DNA from: CAZADH01 sp964483805 | GTDB taxonomy: Bacteria > Muiribacteriota > Ozemobacteria > Ozemobacterales > Ozemobacteraceae | Direction: 5' to 3' | Assembly (NCBI GenBank): GCA_964483805.1 | Contig: CAZADH010000172.1 | Location: forward strand, 1-13,022 | DNA: 13,022 nucleotides | Part shown: positions 6,723-13,022 of the stretch, piece after piece | Layout of the letters: the number at the start of each line of letters is the position of its first letter | How positions within the stretch are numbered: position 1 is the first letter of the stretch | Notes under the pieces: generated by a model | Databases searched by the model: none | Seen by the model: the letters and a program-made list of their open reading frames with translations, nothing else | Told to the model about the DNA's origin: nothing | Translations under genes and position numbers: made by a program

Positions 6723-7975
6723 TCTTTTTTTTTTGCCGTGGGAAAGTCAAACGTCCAGGTCGACTCGTAGTTCGCAATCTGACGGACCGCGTTTTCGGCG
6801 GCGAAGGTGACGAAGAAGTCGATCTTCTTCAGGCCGCTGTTGGGCAACACGTGCGCAACCAGTGCCTCGCCGTCGTTGTCGAGCACCAGGAAATCGTCGC
6901 GGCCGCAGGTGTAGATCTGTTTGAGCCGCTCCTCGGCAAGGCGCGGCGCCAGCACCCGTCCCGCCGGCACGAACACCGTTTTATCGAGCCGGGTGAACCC
7001 GCGAAATGCATCGCCGAACACCGAGGCCAAACCGCGGTCGGCCTGGGAACTGAAGGCGTAGAGCCACATCCGCCGGTCTTGGCAGAACCAGGCGGCAAAA
7101 CCGGCGAACCGCTTCATCGACTCGTTGGCCAGAATCTCTTTGAACTTCACCACGTCGTCGATCATCCACAATTCTTGTAGATGAAGCTCTTCGGTCGCCC
7201 GCAGGGCCGGGGTGATGACGATCTTCTCGCGTTCGTCGGTGATCGCCAGGTGCGGCGCCTCGACCCGGACCTCGATCACCGCGTCGCCACGCGTCCAGGT
7301 CGGGGTCAGGGCCTCGATCTGGCCCGCGTGGTCGAGCAGCAACAGGCTACCCTCGGCCAGATGAAAACTGTTGAGGCGAATGCCGTTTTCGGGCACGGCG
7401 ATGGTGTAACCGGCCTTGACGAACAACCCCTCCGAATCGGGGACCTGGTTGAACACGGTGAACGGCCGGTCGTTGGCGAGCAACGACAATGCCCACAGCG
7501 ATGGGTGGCGAATGCGGATGAGCCAGGTCGCGTCGGGCAGAACGGCGAAGTCGACCAGGCCCTGCTGCAACAAGAAATGCCGGCGCACGATCTCGAAAAA
7601 GGTCGCCCGGTCGGCGGTTCTAATGACCACCAGGTCGGCGATCTGCTGGTCATCTTGGGTGTGGATGACGAACTTCTTGAACAGATCGACCCACGCAGCC
7701 GCTCGGGTGCTGCCCGCCGGCTCACCCACCGTCCAGACCGCCGTGGTCGCGGTGCCGCCACCACTCGCCGCCGCGCGCATCGCCGCCTGCACCGCAGCCA
7801 CCGACGCGCTCCACCACACATCCCACGGTGGTTCGATCTCTTGCACGAATTCGCCGCTCATCTGGCCGGTCTGCGCCAGATAGTGCACCGCCAGCATGTC
7901 GGCAGCGTTGACCATCTTCAAGAAGATGCCGCCGGCCGCCGGCGTCCTGCTCGAGGGTTGCGTGGGCGCACTCAT
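6719..7975 (-). CDS. Unknown 418-aa ternary-system protein
   Basis: I do not recognise a named domain with certainty. The protein begins with a Ser/Pro/Thr-rich tail, then a Trp-containing helical part (18-100). After that comes a long section of alternating hydrophobic strands (about 110-255, for example LVVIRTADRATFFEIVRRHF), suggesting a beta-rich domain. The C-terminal ~100 residues (KTVFVPAGRVLAPRLAEERL, then DDFLVLDNDGEALVAHVLPN and IDFFVTFAAE) recall the poorly characterised accessory 'X' domains of MoxR-vWA ternary systems; this resemblance is from memory. It has no signal peptide or membrane segment. The ATG at 7975 has AGG about 10 nt upstream. It ends TAKKKE*, the three Lys codons being encoded by an A10 run that abuts the next gene's start. 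It follows the protease gene after a 200-nt gap containing 26-bp repeats. Confidence 0.87.
   Translation of the reverse strand: MSAPTQPSSRTPAAGGIFLKMVNAADMLAVHYLAQTGQMSGEFVQEIEPPWDVWWSASVAAVQAAMRAAASGGGTATTAVWTVGEPAGSTRAAAWVDLFKKFVIHTQDDQQIADLVVIRTADRATFFEIVRRHFLLQQGLVDFAVLPDATWLIRIRHPSLWALSLLANDRPFTVFNQVPDSEGLFVKAGYTIAVPENGIRLNSFHLAEGSLLLLDHAGQIEALTPTWTRGDAVIEVRVEAPHLAITDEREKIVITPALRATEELHLQELWMIDDVVKFKEILANESMKRFAGFAAWFCQDRRMWLYAFSSQADRGLASVFGDAFRGFTRLDKTVFVPAGRVLAPRLAEERLKQIYTCGRDDFLVLDNDGEALVAHVLPNSGLKKIDFFVTFAAENAVRQIANYESTWTFDFPTAKKKE
6720..6735 (-). promoter_or_regulatory. A10 slippery run at a stop/start overlap
   Basis: On the minus strand the junction reads GC-A10-GAATGA. In the upstream gene's frame this is gca-aaa-aaa-aaa-gaa-tga. 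Slipping back one base in the run, or a transcript with one extra A, gives aaa-aga-atg-atc, which joins the 418-aa protein directly to the 590-aa protein (about 1,010 aa). The A-AAA-AAG/A type of heptamer is the best-known bacterial -1 slippery sequence (dnaX). The geometry is read directly from the sequence; actual slippage is untested, and no strong downstream stem-loop was verified. Confidence 0.5.
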
Positions 7976-8017
7976 GATCTATGACCTATCACAGGACCGA
8001 CCGCCAAGGCAAAGCAA

Positions 8018-8123
8018 CTTTCCGCACTTTCCGGGGACATGATCCGTATTTACTTTCCCGGGACATGATCCGTATTTCCGCTGCATCTCTTTCCGTGCTT
8101 TACCTTGGCATGATCCGTGTTTT
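8018..8123. repeat. 26-bp tandem repeat block between protease and next gene
   Basis: Two adjacent 26-bp copies, 8027-8052 and 8053-8078, share the core GGGACATGATCCGTATTT and differ at two positions. A third diverged copy at 8098-8123 keeps CATGATCCGT. Short partial copies starting CTTTCCG lie at 8018-8026 and 8089-8097, directly before the first and third full copies. The block fills about half of the 200-nt gap between the protease stop and the 418-aa gene. Multiple short direct repeats of this kind occur at the ends of some insertion sequences. They could also be binding sites for a regulator of the downstream genes. No transposase is present. Confidence 0.8.
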
Positions 8124-8175
8124 TCATGGCCACCCCACGGAAGCATGCCGAACCGAGCGCACGGCCTCACTCCTG

Positions 8176-10260
8176 CTATTTTCCCTCGAGAATCCTCGTG
8201 ACATCTTCGAGGTTCAGCGTGCGGCGTTTGATCAGCTCGGCCGCCAGCCTCTCGAGATAGGGGCGATACTGGGTCAGATACTGCACCGCTTCTTCGAGAG
8301 CCTGGGTCAGAATTGCATCGATCTGCGGCGACAACCGCGCGATCGCGTACGGCTCGGGCCGCTGTTGGTCGTCGGTGTAGTTGCGCGGCGTGATCGCGCC
8401 GCCCATGCCGTAGATTGTCACCATATCGGTGGCGATGACGGTCGCGCGCCGCAGGTCTTGCGAGGCGCCGGTCGACACCTCGCCGAAGATGACGCGCTCG
8501 GCAGCGTATCCCCCCAACGATATGCCGATCTCGGCCGTCAACTTCGACTCGGTGTAGAACGCGTTGGGTTTGCGGGCCTGGGAACGGACCTCGCCGAGCG
8601 TATTGGCCGCCCCGCTTTCGAGGGTGACCTGGCGGATCTCTTCGAGGCGGCCCGCACGACCGAACATCAATGCGTGCCCACACTCGTGCACGGCCACCAC
8701 CTGTTCTTCTTCGGGCGACAGCGCGGTCTTGCCCGACTGCTGTTTGAGCCACTCGGTGACGATCGCCGTCGTGCCTGTCTCGTGGCCGGCGTTGACCAGA
8801 TGCCGCTTAAAGCCCTTCATCAGCGCGTTGAGATGGTCGCCGGTATACGGCGTGCCCAACTCGGTCATGCGGCCGGTCCAGCCGGCCAGCATGGCGATGT
8901 CGTCTTCAGCCAGGCCGATCTCGAGGGTCTTGTTGTAGAGCGCGAGGATGGCGCGGCGGTCGTCCCACTCGGGATACGGGATCTCGATCTGGTATTCGAA
9001 CCGCCCGGGCCGCAAGAAGGCCGGATCGAGACAGTCGACGAAATTGGTCGTGCCAATCACCAGCACCATCTGCTCCTTGCGGAAACCGTCCATTTCGGTG
9101 AGCAACTGGTTCACCATCGAGTGTGCCGCCTGTGCCGCGCCATCGGCGGAACTGCCGGTGCGCGCCGACGCGATCGAGTCGAGTTCGTCGAAGACGATCA
9201 CCGAGGGGGCGGTCGCCCGGGCCCGCGCAAACAGGCGCCGGATATTCGCTTCACCCTCGCCGACCCACTTCGACTTCAACTCCGGACCGCTTACAATGTA
9301 AATAGCGGCGTTCATCGCTTCGGCGATGCCCTTGGCGAACAGCGTCTTGCCGGTGCCCGGGGGGCCGTGAAAGATCAGGCCCCGCGGGATGATCGATTCG
9401 ATCTTCTTGATCTTCTTCTCGTCGCTGGTCTGCGTCGTGCTCTTGAGCAACCCGAGAATGTTCTGGTGGATCTTCTGCTTCACCCCGCTGTAGCCGGCGA
9501 TGTCGTGGTCGAGGTTGATGTGCGACAGCGACACGCCGCCGCACGCAGTGTAGTCGCGCAACTCGCGCAGGTAGTTGCCGTACTGATCGGCCATCGCCGG
9601 ATCGAAGTCGGCCTTGTGCGCGAAGATGCCCATGATCTCGCGGAAGCGCACCGGGTTCAGACCCGACACGTATTTGAAGATCCCCATCAGGTTGATGGTG
9701 TCGACGGCGAACTTGCGCGCTTCGTCGCTGGTGATCAGGCCCGCAAGGCGCTGCCGGGGAATCCCGAGCAACTCGGTGCGGGCGGGAAACGCCTGGGAAA
9801 TCAGCTCGGGCAGCGGGAAGTCGGGGTCTTCAAACGCCACCATCACCAGGAGCGGGTTCTCGTGGATGATGGTCATGATCTCCTTGCCCTCCTGCGACAG
9901 GCCGCCCATGGCCGTCGAGGTGACGATGTCGAGATACGGCAGGAAGAAGACCTTGTTGGCCTCGGTGTTGTTCACCAGCGTGCGCAGGTGGTTCACGATG
10001 CCCATGACCCGCGTCGTCTGGTTGTTCTGACTCGGATCCGACCGCCCATCGACGATGGCCACGGTCTTGCCCTCGGCCGCCAATCGCTTTTTCAAGGTTC
10101 CCTGCAGATACGGCACGATCTGTTTCTCGCAGCGGACCAACACCGACACGCCTTCTTTGAGGCGGGTCCAGATGAAGCGGATCGGATCCATGTAGCAGGT
10201 GTCGACCGCGTCATACATTGTAATCTTCTTGGGCAGTTCGGCGATCTTCAGCTCGAGCAT
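8176..10260 (-). CDS. FtsH-like AAA+ zinc metalloprotease without membrane anchor
   Basis: A 694-aa protein. AAA+ core: Walker A GPPGTGKT (299-306), Walker B VIVFDEL (D358/E359), sensor 1 IGTTN (N406), arginine fingers in FLRPGRF (R417, R420). Protease domain: HECGH (525-529) as the zinc-binding HExxH, with the third ligand probably D602 in GASQDLRRAT, matching the FtsH/M41 arrangement. Everything needed for ATP-driven unfolding and proteolysis is present. Cellular FtsH has two N-terminal membrane helices; here the first ~250 residues have none. They look like an AAA-type alpha/beta fold lacking a P-loop (strands VFFLPYLDIV and LLVMVAFEDP). The ATG at 10260 has GGAG 6 nt upstream. A longer frame up to 10515 overlaps the divergent gene and reads as noise. 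It is the first gene of the operon and is transcribed divergently from the TerB/TPR gene. Confidence 0.95.
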   Translation of the reverse strand: MLELKIAELPKKITMYDAVDTCYMDPIRFIWTRLKEGVSVLVRCEKQIVPYLQGTLKKRLAAEGKTVAIVDGRSDPSQNNQTTRVMGIVNHLRTLVNNTEANKVFFLPYLDIVTSTAMGGLSQEGKEIMTIIHENPLLVMVAFEDPDFPLPELISQAFPARTELLGIPRQRLAGLITSDEARKFAVDTINLMGIFKYVSGLNPVRFREIMGIFAHKADFDPAMADQYGNYLRELRDYTACGGVSLSHINLDHDIAGYSGVKQKIHQNILGLLKSTTQTSDEKKIKKIESIIPRGLIFHGPPGTGKTLFAKGIAEAMNAAIYIVSGPELKSKWVGEGEANIRRLFARARATAPSVIVFDELDSIASARTGSSADGAAQAAHSMVNQLLTEMDGFRKEQMVLVIGTTNFVDCLDPAFLRPGRFEYQIEIPYPEWDDRRAILALYNKTLEIGLAEDDIAMLAGWTGRMTELGTPYTGDHLNALMKGFKRHLVNAGHETGTTAIVTEWLKQQSGKTALSPEEEQVVAVHECGHALMFGRAGRLEEIRQVTLESGAANTLGEVRSQARKPNAFYTESKLTAEIGISLGGYAAERVIFGEVSTGASQDLRRATVIATDMVTIYGMGGAITPRNYTDDQQRPEPYAIARLSPQIDAILTQALEEAVQYLTQYRPYLERLAAELIKRRTLNLEDVTRILEGK

Positions 10261-10325
10261 CGGTGTCTCCTGCATACAGACGTTTTCGGGACATGGCAAC
10301 GCGCGTCGGGACGCACTCTCGCAGC

Positions 10326-10361
10326 AATATAACACAGCCGCGGCCCGCATTTGCGGCCGCG
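10326..10361. promoter_or_regulatory. Divergent control region: inverted repeat and -10-like box
   Basis: The ~145 nt between the two divergent genes contain an imperfect inverted repeat, CGCGGCCCGCA (10339-10349) against TGCGGCCGCG (10352-10361), with a two-base loop and one unpaired C. Next to it, on the minus strand, TATATT (10331-10326) is a -10-like box suitably placed for the protease operon, although no good -35 element is seen. The inverted repeat could be an operator controlling both genes. Both assignments are tentative. Confidence 0.4.
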
Positions 10362-10406
10362 TTTCGCGCAGTCGCAACCGACTCGGAGATGGTGTATTCT
10401 GCACCC

Positions 10407-12722
10407 ATGGTTGCGCCGTCTGCCGAGAAGTTGACCACGTTGGCCGCCGATTGGGTGGCGGCCCTGCCCGAAGAATGGCAGAATCCGCTGGCACAGTTCC
10501 TCGACCACGTGTCACGGCACAACGTCGACGAGATCGTCAGACTCGCGGTAGCCATCGGCGGGGTCGATCTGGCAACGCTGCGGTTTTCGCCGGCGCAGCA
10601 GACGGCCCTGGCCAACATCTGGTTCGCCGCCACCCGACGCTGCTTCGAAACCTGCCCCGACTTCCGTTTTGCCGGCTACCTCGCGTGTCTGCACGAGTGG
10701 CAGAAGGTCTATGGCACCTGGGGCCACACGGTCGCGCTCGGCGAGCAGCTCGAGTTCATGTTCCGTCTGACCGGGGGCTTTTCGACGGCGTTCTTCGACG
10801 ATGAAACCCAGGCGGTCGTTTGCTGCGACGGCGTTCTCGACCGCCATGTCACCGCGCTGATCCGCTGCACGGAGTCGGCCGGTTTCGCCACCTGGATCTC
10901 CCGGGCAGAGTCGATCGCGTTCATGCGGGCCATGCTCGACGGCTGGCTCGCACTGCTGGGATCGTTGCTCCAGGCGGGCCGTGGTCGACCGTTCGAGACG
11001 CTGTATTCACAGTGTATTTTCCTTTTGCGCGGTCAACCGGAACTGGCCCCGAAGTTCCCGGACCTCAAGCGACTGTTGGTCTTTGCCTGCCGGCTGTTCC
11101 CCAACCAGGGGTTCACTGTCATTCGCAGCCACCTCGGGTCGTGTCTCGCCACCGCCCCCGAAGACACCAAGGCCTTTTTGATGGACCTGCATGCGGTTCT
11201 CGAAGCCCATGAGAGCGCGGCTTCCGACCAGACGGCCGACCTGACGACGGAGCTGACCGTCGAGTACGCCTGCCGCACGGCCATCGAGGAGGTCGTCGGC
11301 GACGGCAAGATCACGGCAACCGAGGAGCAGATCCTCGAAACCTTGTGGATTCAGTTGGGTGTGCAACCGCAACTGTATCGCGGCATCGTCGAGCAGACGA
11401 AGCAGCGCATGCTCCACGGCGACGTTCTAGTGCTCACCCGCGATTTTTCGGCCGAAGAGTATCTGTTCAAGGTTCTGGTCAAAGCGGTGGAAGACGGTAA
11501 GATCACCGACGATGAGAAAGCGATCGTGCAGAACATCTGCCTGGCGCTCGAGATCGATCGCAATACCTTCGCACGCGTGTTTCAACGGGCAAAAGAAACG
11601 CGGGCCACCCGGCTCGCCAACACCCCGACCGACCCCGACAATCCCATGTTTTCGGCGTTGCAGACCATGCTGGCGCGGCGCGAGCGGCTGACGGCACTTT
11701 TGCAGGCTCCTGCTTGCCGCGACGCGCCCGCCGATGCTGTGGCGGCGTTCATGACCAGTCTCCCTGAGCACAACGACGACCCCGCTGCCCAGCGGGCCTC
11801 CGGCGCGGGCCATCCCCTCGCCGTTGCCGTATTCGCCCATGAACCGGAGTGCTTCGACCTGCCGGTGATCGGCGTGCTCTGCCCTGGCCACGCGATCGAG
11901 AAGGTCCGTCTGCAACTGGTGGGCGGGTTGATCTCGACGTATTTCATTGAGAATACGTTGGTATTGCACAACCGCGCCCTCGATCGCGAACTGATCGTTC
12001 CGGCCGTCGCCACCGGGTCGGGCTTTGCGGCGTTTGGCGCGGGCCTCGCGGCGAGTGCCGGACGTTACCTGGTCATCGTCGCCGACTACCCCACACTCAC
12101 GCCGATTCTCGTGCACGAGTGCCGAGGGTCGCTCGATTTCACGGGCACCCTGTATGGCGCCATGCGTGACCTCGTCGCCGGTCGTATCGACGCCGCGAGC
12201 GACGCTCTGACCCGACTGCTCGACGAGGCCCCGCATCTGCAGCACGTCGCGCACCACCTCGGCCTGTGTCACAAAGCCCGGGCCGCCCAGGGTCAGGACC
12301 CCGAACAGAATCTGCGGGCCGCCGCCGCCCTGTATCATCGCGAACTCGAGCTTGCCCCCGAATCCGAGACGGCGCTGCTCAGTCTCGCCGTGATCTACAA
12401 GAGCATCGAGAAATACGAAGAGGCGCTGCACTTTCTCGAACGGGCCGTCGCCCAGGCGCCAACGTCGATTCCGGTCCTCACCACCCTGGCAACCACGCGT
12501 TACAACCTGCAGGTGAGTCGGGGACGCCCGCCGCGTCTGGCAGCACGCGCGCCGGTTGCCGGCCAACCCGCAGGGTCCGACGATCTGGTCACACCACTGG
12601 CGCAGGCGTTCCGCCTCGCTCCCAGGCATCCGGCCGTGGTGACGCTGGTCGACCAGTTCAGCGCACTCCTCAAGACCGATCTGCGCGCGCACCTCCGCCT
12701 GGCGGTCTGCACGGCAGACTGA
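10407..12722 (+). CDS. TerB-like / TPR multidomain protein
   Basis: About 771 aa from the ATG at 10407. An in-frame ATG at 10389 would add six residues, but GGAG touches it directly and cannot serve as its ribosome binding site. TATTCT at 10395-10400 would suit a leaderless start at 10407. In the 777-residue numbering (from 10389), two related helical repeats at 297-341 and 359-404 share 'A-E-x-DGKIT-x-x-E' (VVGDGKITATEE and VEDGKITDDEK), like TerB-type acidic helical repeats. Residues ~475-585 form an unassigned alpha/beta region (HPLAVAVFAHEPECFDLPVI), and 585-705 reads as TPR repeats (AAALYHRELELAPESETALL, then EKYEEALHFLERAVAQAP). The N-terminal ~290 residues are helical and unassigned. 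TPR and TerB modules suggest a scaffold or sensor for the divergently encoded protease system. No signal peptide or membrane helix is seen. Confidence 0.9.
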   Translation: MVAPSAEKLTTLAADWVAALPEEWQNPLAQFLDHVSRHNVDEIVRLAVAIGGVDLATLRFSPAQQTALANIWFAATRRCFETCPDFRFAGYLACLHEWQKVYGTWGHTVALGEQLEFMFRLTGGFSTAFFDDETQAVVCCDGVLDRHVTALIRCTESAGFATWISRAESIAFMRAMLDGWLALLGSLLQAGRGRPFETLYSQCIFLLRGQPELAPKFPDLKRLLVFACRLFPNQGFTVIRSHLGSCLATAPEDTKAFLMDLHAVLEAHESAASDQTADLTTELTVEYACRTAIEEVVGDGKITATEEQILETLWIQLGVQPQLYRGIVEQTKQRMLHGDVLVLTRDFSAEEYLFKVLVKAVEDGKITDDEKAIVQNICLALEIDRNTFARVFQRAKETRATRLANTPTDPDNPMFSALQTMLARRERLTALLQAPACRDAPADAVAAFMTSLPEHNDDPAAQRASGAGHPLAVAVFAHEPECFDLPVIGVLCPGHAIEKVRLQLVGGLISTYFIENTLVLHNRALDRELIVPAVATGSGFAAFGAGLAASAGRYLVIVADYPTLTPILVHECRGSLDFTGTLYGAMRDLVAGRIDAASDALTRLLDEAPHLQHVAHHLGLCHKARAAQGQDPEQNLRAAAALYHRELELAPESETALLSLAVIYKSIEKYEEALHFLERAVAQAPTSIPVLTTLATTRYNLQVSRGRPPRLAARAPVAGQPAGSDDLVTPLAQAFRLAPRHPAVVTLVDQFSALLKTDLRAHLRLAVCTAD

Positions 12723-12912
12723 GCTGATTTCGGGCGGTTGGCGCAGCCCCAGATATAACTATATTATATGTATCCTGGCCTCGCCGCTTGCACCATACGC
12801 CGCAGCGGGCATGTGCCACCAGGCCGCAGGGGTTGACCCGTCAGGGTCGCGGCTGCATGCGGCTGATGACCGGCACGGTACCCCGTTTGCCACCGGAACC
12901 TGTACAGATCGT
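12723..12912. other. Intergenic region with AT-rich palindrome
   Basis: No gene is supported between the TPR gene and the right-end gene (264 nt in all). Two structures are visible. ATATAA-CTATA-TTATAT (12753-12769) is a perfect 6-bp inverted repeat within an AT-rich island that stands out against GC-rich surroundings; its lower strand contains an exact TATAAT. GACCC-GTCA-GGGTC (12835-12848) is a short hairpin. Neither is followed by a T-tract, so no rho-independent terminator for the upstream gene can be claimed. Confidence 0.45.
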
Positions 12913-12942
12913 GTGACAGACATGGCCCGGTGATGGTATAGA
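12913..12942 (+). promoter_or_regulatory. Promoter for right-end gene
   Basis: GTGACA (12913-12918; 5 of 6 to the -35 consensus) and TATAGA (12937-12942) are 18 nt apart; an overlapping TAGAAT (12939-12944) matches the -10 consensus at 5 of 6. The start of transcription would fall near 12950, leaving a ~37-nt leader that contains a Shine-Dalgarno sequence before the ATG at 12987. Position, spacing and leader agree, so this is one of the better promoters in the window. Confidence 0.6.
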
Positions 12943-12986
12943 ATGACAGTCGCCACCTCGGATATCGGGCCACCGGGAGAATCACC

Positions 12987-13022
12987 ATGAACGCTGACAA
13001 CCGCGCCAGGAATGCCCTCATT
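12987..13022 (+). CDS. Start of a gene, truncated by right edge
   Basis: Twelve codons, MNADNRARNALI, run to the window edge. The ATG is preceded by CCGGGAGAATCACC, a Shine-Dalgarno sequence (GGGAGA) at a normal distance, and by a plausible promoter at 12913-12942. The reading frame cannot be identified from so few residues. It has its own promoter, so it need not belong to the ATPase system. Confidence 0.55.
   Translation, partial: MNADNRARNALI

Noticed and set aside
5484..6770. 428-codon plus-strand open frame
   Set aside because: It is antisense to the 590-aa gene, which has start/stop overlaps with both neighbours. There is no ribosome binding site and the composition is unnatural.
8018..8123. 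CRISPR array
   Set aside because: The repeat units are directly adjacent or irregularly spaced, with no unique spacers of constant length and no cas genes.
7981..10332. 783-codon plus-strand open frame
   Set aside because: It is antisense to the protease gene with its intact Walker and HExxH motifs. Length alone is not evidence at this GC content.
10263..10406. Longer N-terminus for the TerB/TPR protein
   Set aside because: The extension is Arg/Ala-rich, covers the divergent control region and would begin 3 nt from the protease start. Starts at 10389 or 10407 are more plausible.
11427..12692. 421-codon minus-strand open frame
   Set aside because: It is antisense to the TerB/TPR gene, whose repeats are clear; it is a mirror of that gene's codon bias.
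12764..13021. 85-codon minus-strand frame at right end
   Set aside because: It is antisense to a well-formed promoter, ribosome binding site and ATG on the plus strand, with no coding character.

Overview
This is a high-GC bacterial window (roughly 60-65 % GC by eye, with strong G/C preference at third codon positions). Nearly all of it codes for a multi-gene AAA+ ATPase locus. There is no rRNA, tRNA, phage gene, CRISPR array or transposase. The gene types (soluble FtsH-like protease, MoxR ATPase, vWA-like protein, TerB-like/TPR protein, HigB/HigA) suit a large-genome bacterium such as a planctomycete or myxobacterium. That placement is an inference; no phylogenetic marker is present.

Layout. 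A minus-strand operon reads from right to left. It begins with an FtsH-like AAA+ zinc metalloprotease (8176-10260). After a 200-nt gap carrying 26-bp tandem repeats come an unknown 418-aa protein (6719-7975), an unknown 590-aa protein with a Cys cluster (4950-6722) and a MoxR-type AAA+ ATPase (3925-4971). An oppositely oriented higB-higA toxin-antitoxin pair with its own promoter and palindromic operator (2932-3748) then interrupts the series. The minus-strand series resumes with a 435-aa protein holding a degenerate vWA-like domain (1111-2418), an NrdG/PflA-like radical SAM protein (525-1124), a 99-aa small protein (229-528) and a gene running off the left edge (<1-232). Within each half the genes overlap by 4 to 22 nt, so they are probably translationally coupled. 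Diverging from the protease gene is a plus-strand gene for a ~771-aa protein with two TerB-like repeats and a C-terminal TPR region (10407-12722). The right end holds a promoter, a ribosome binding site and the first 12 codons of another plus-strand gene.

Interpretation. A MoxR ATPase, a vWA-like protein and an FtsH-type protease with unknown companions match the FtsH-vWA-MoxR 'ternary' systems predicted by comparative genomics as bacterial conflict or regulated-proteolysis systems. As far as I know their mechanism is uncharacterised. The likely division of labour, by analogy with known MoxR-vWA pairs, is that the vWA and unknown proteins bind substrates, MoxR remodels them and the FtsH-like enzyme unfolds and degrades them. 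The radical SAM protein and its small neighbour suggest a redox or post-translational modification branch.

Most notable details: an A10 slippery run exactly at the 418-aa/590-aa gene junction, placed so that a -1 shift would fuse the two proteins; an FtsH whose membrane anchor is replaced by what looks like a degenerate AAA domain; a toxin-antitoxin cassette splitting the operon; an open in-frame stretch after the MoxR stop codon; and an unexplained tandem-repeat block.
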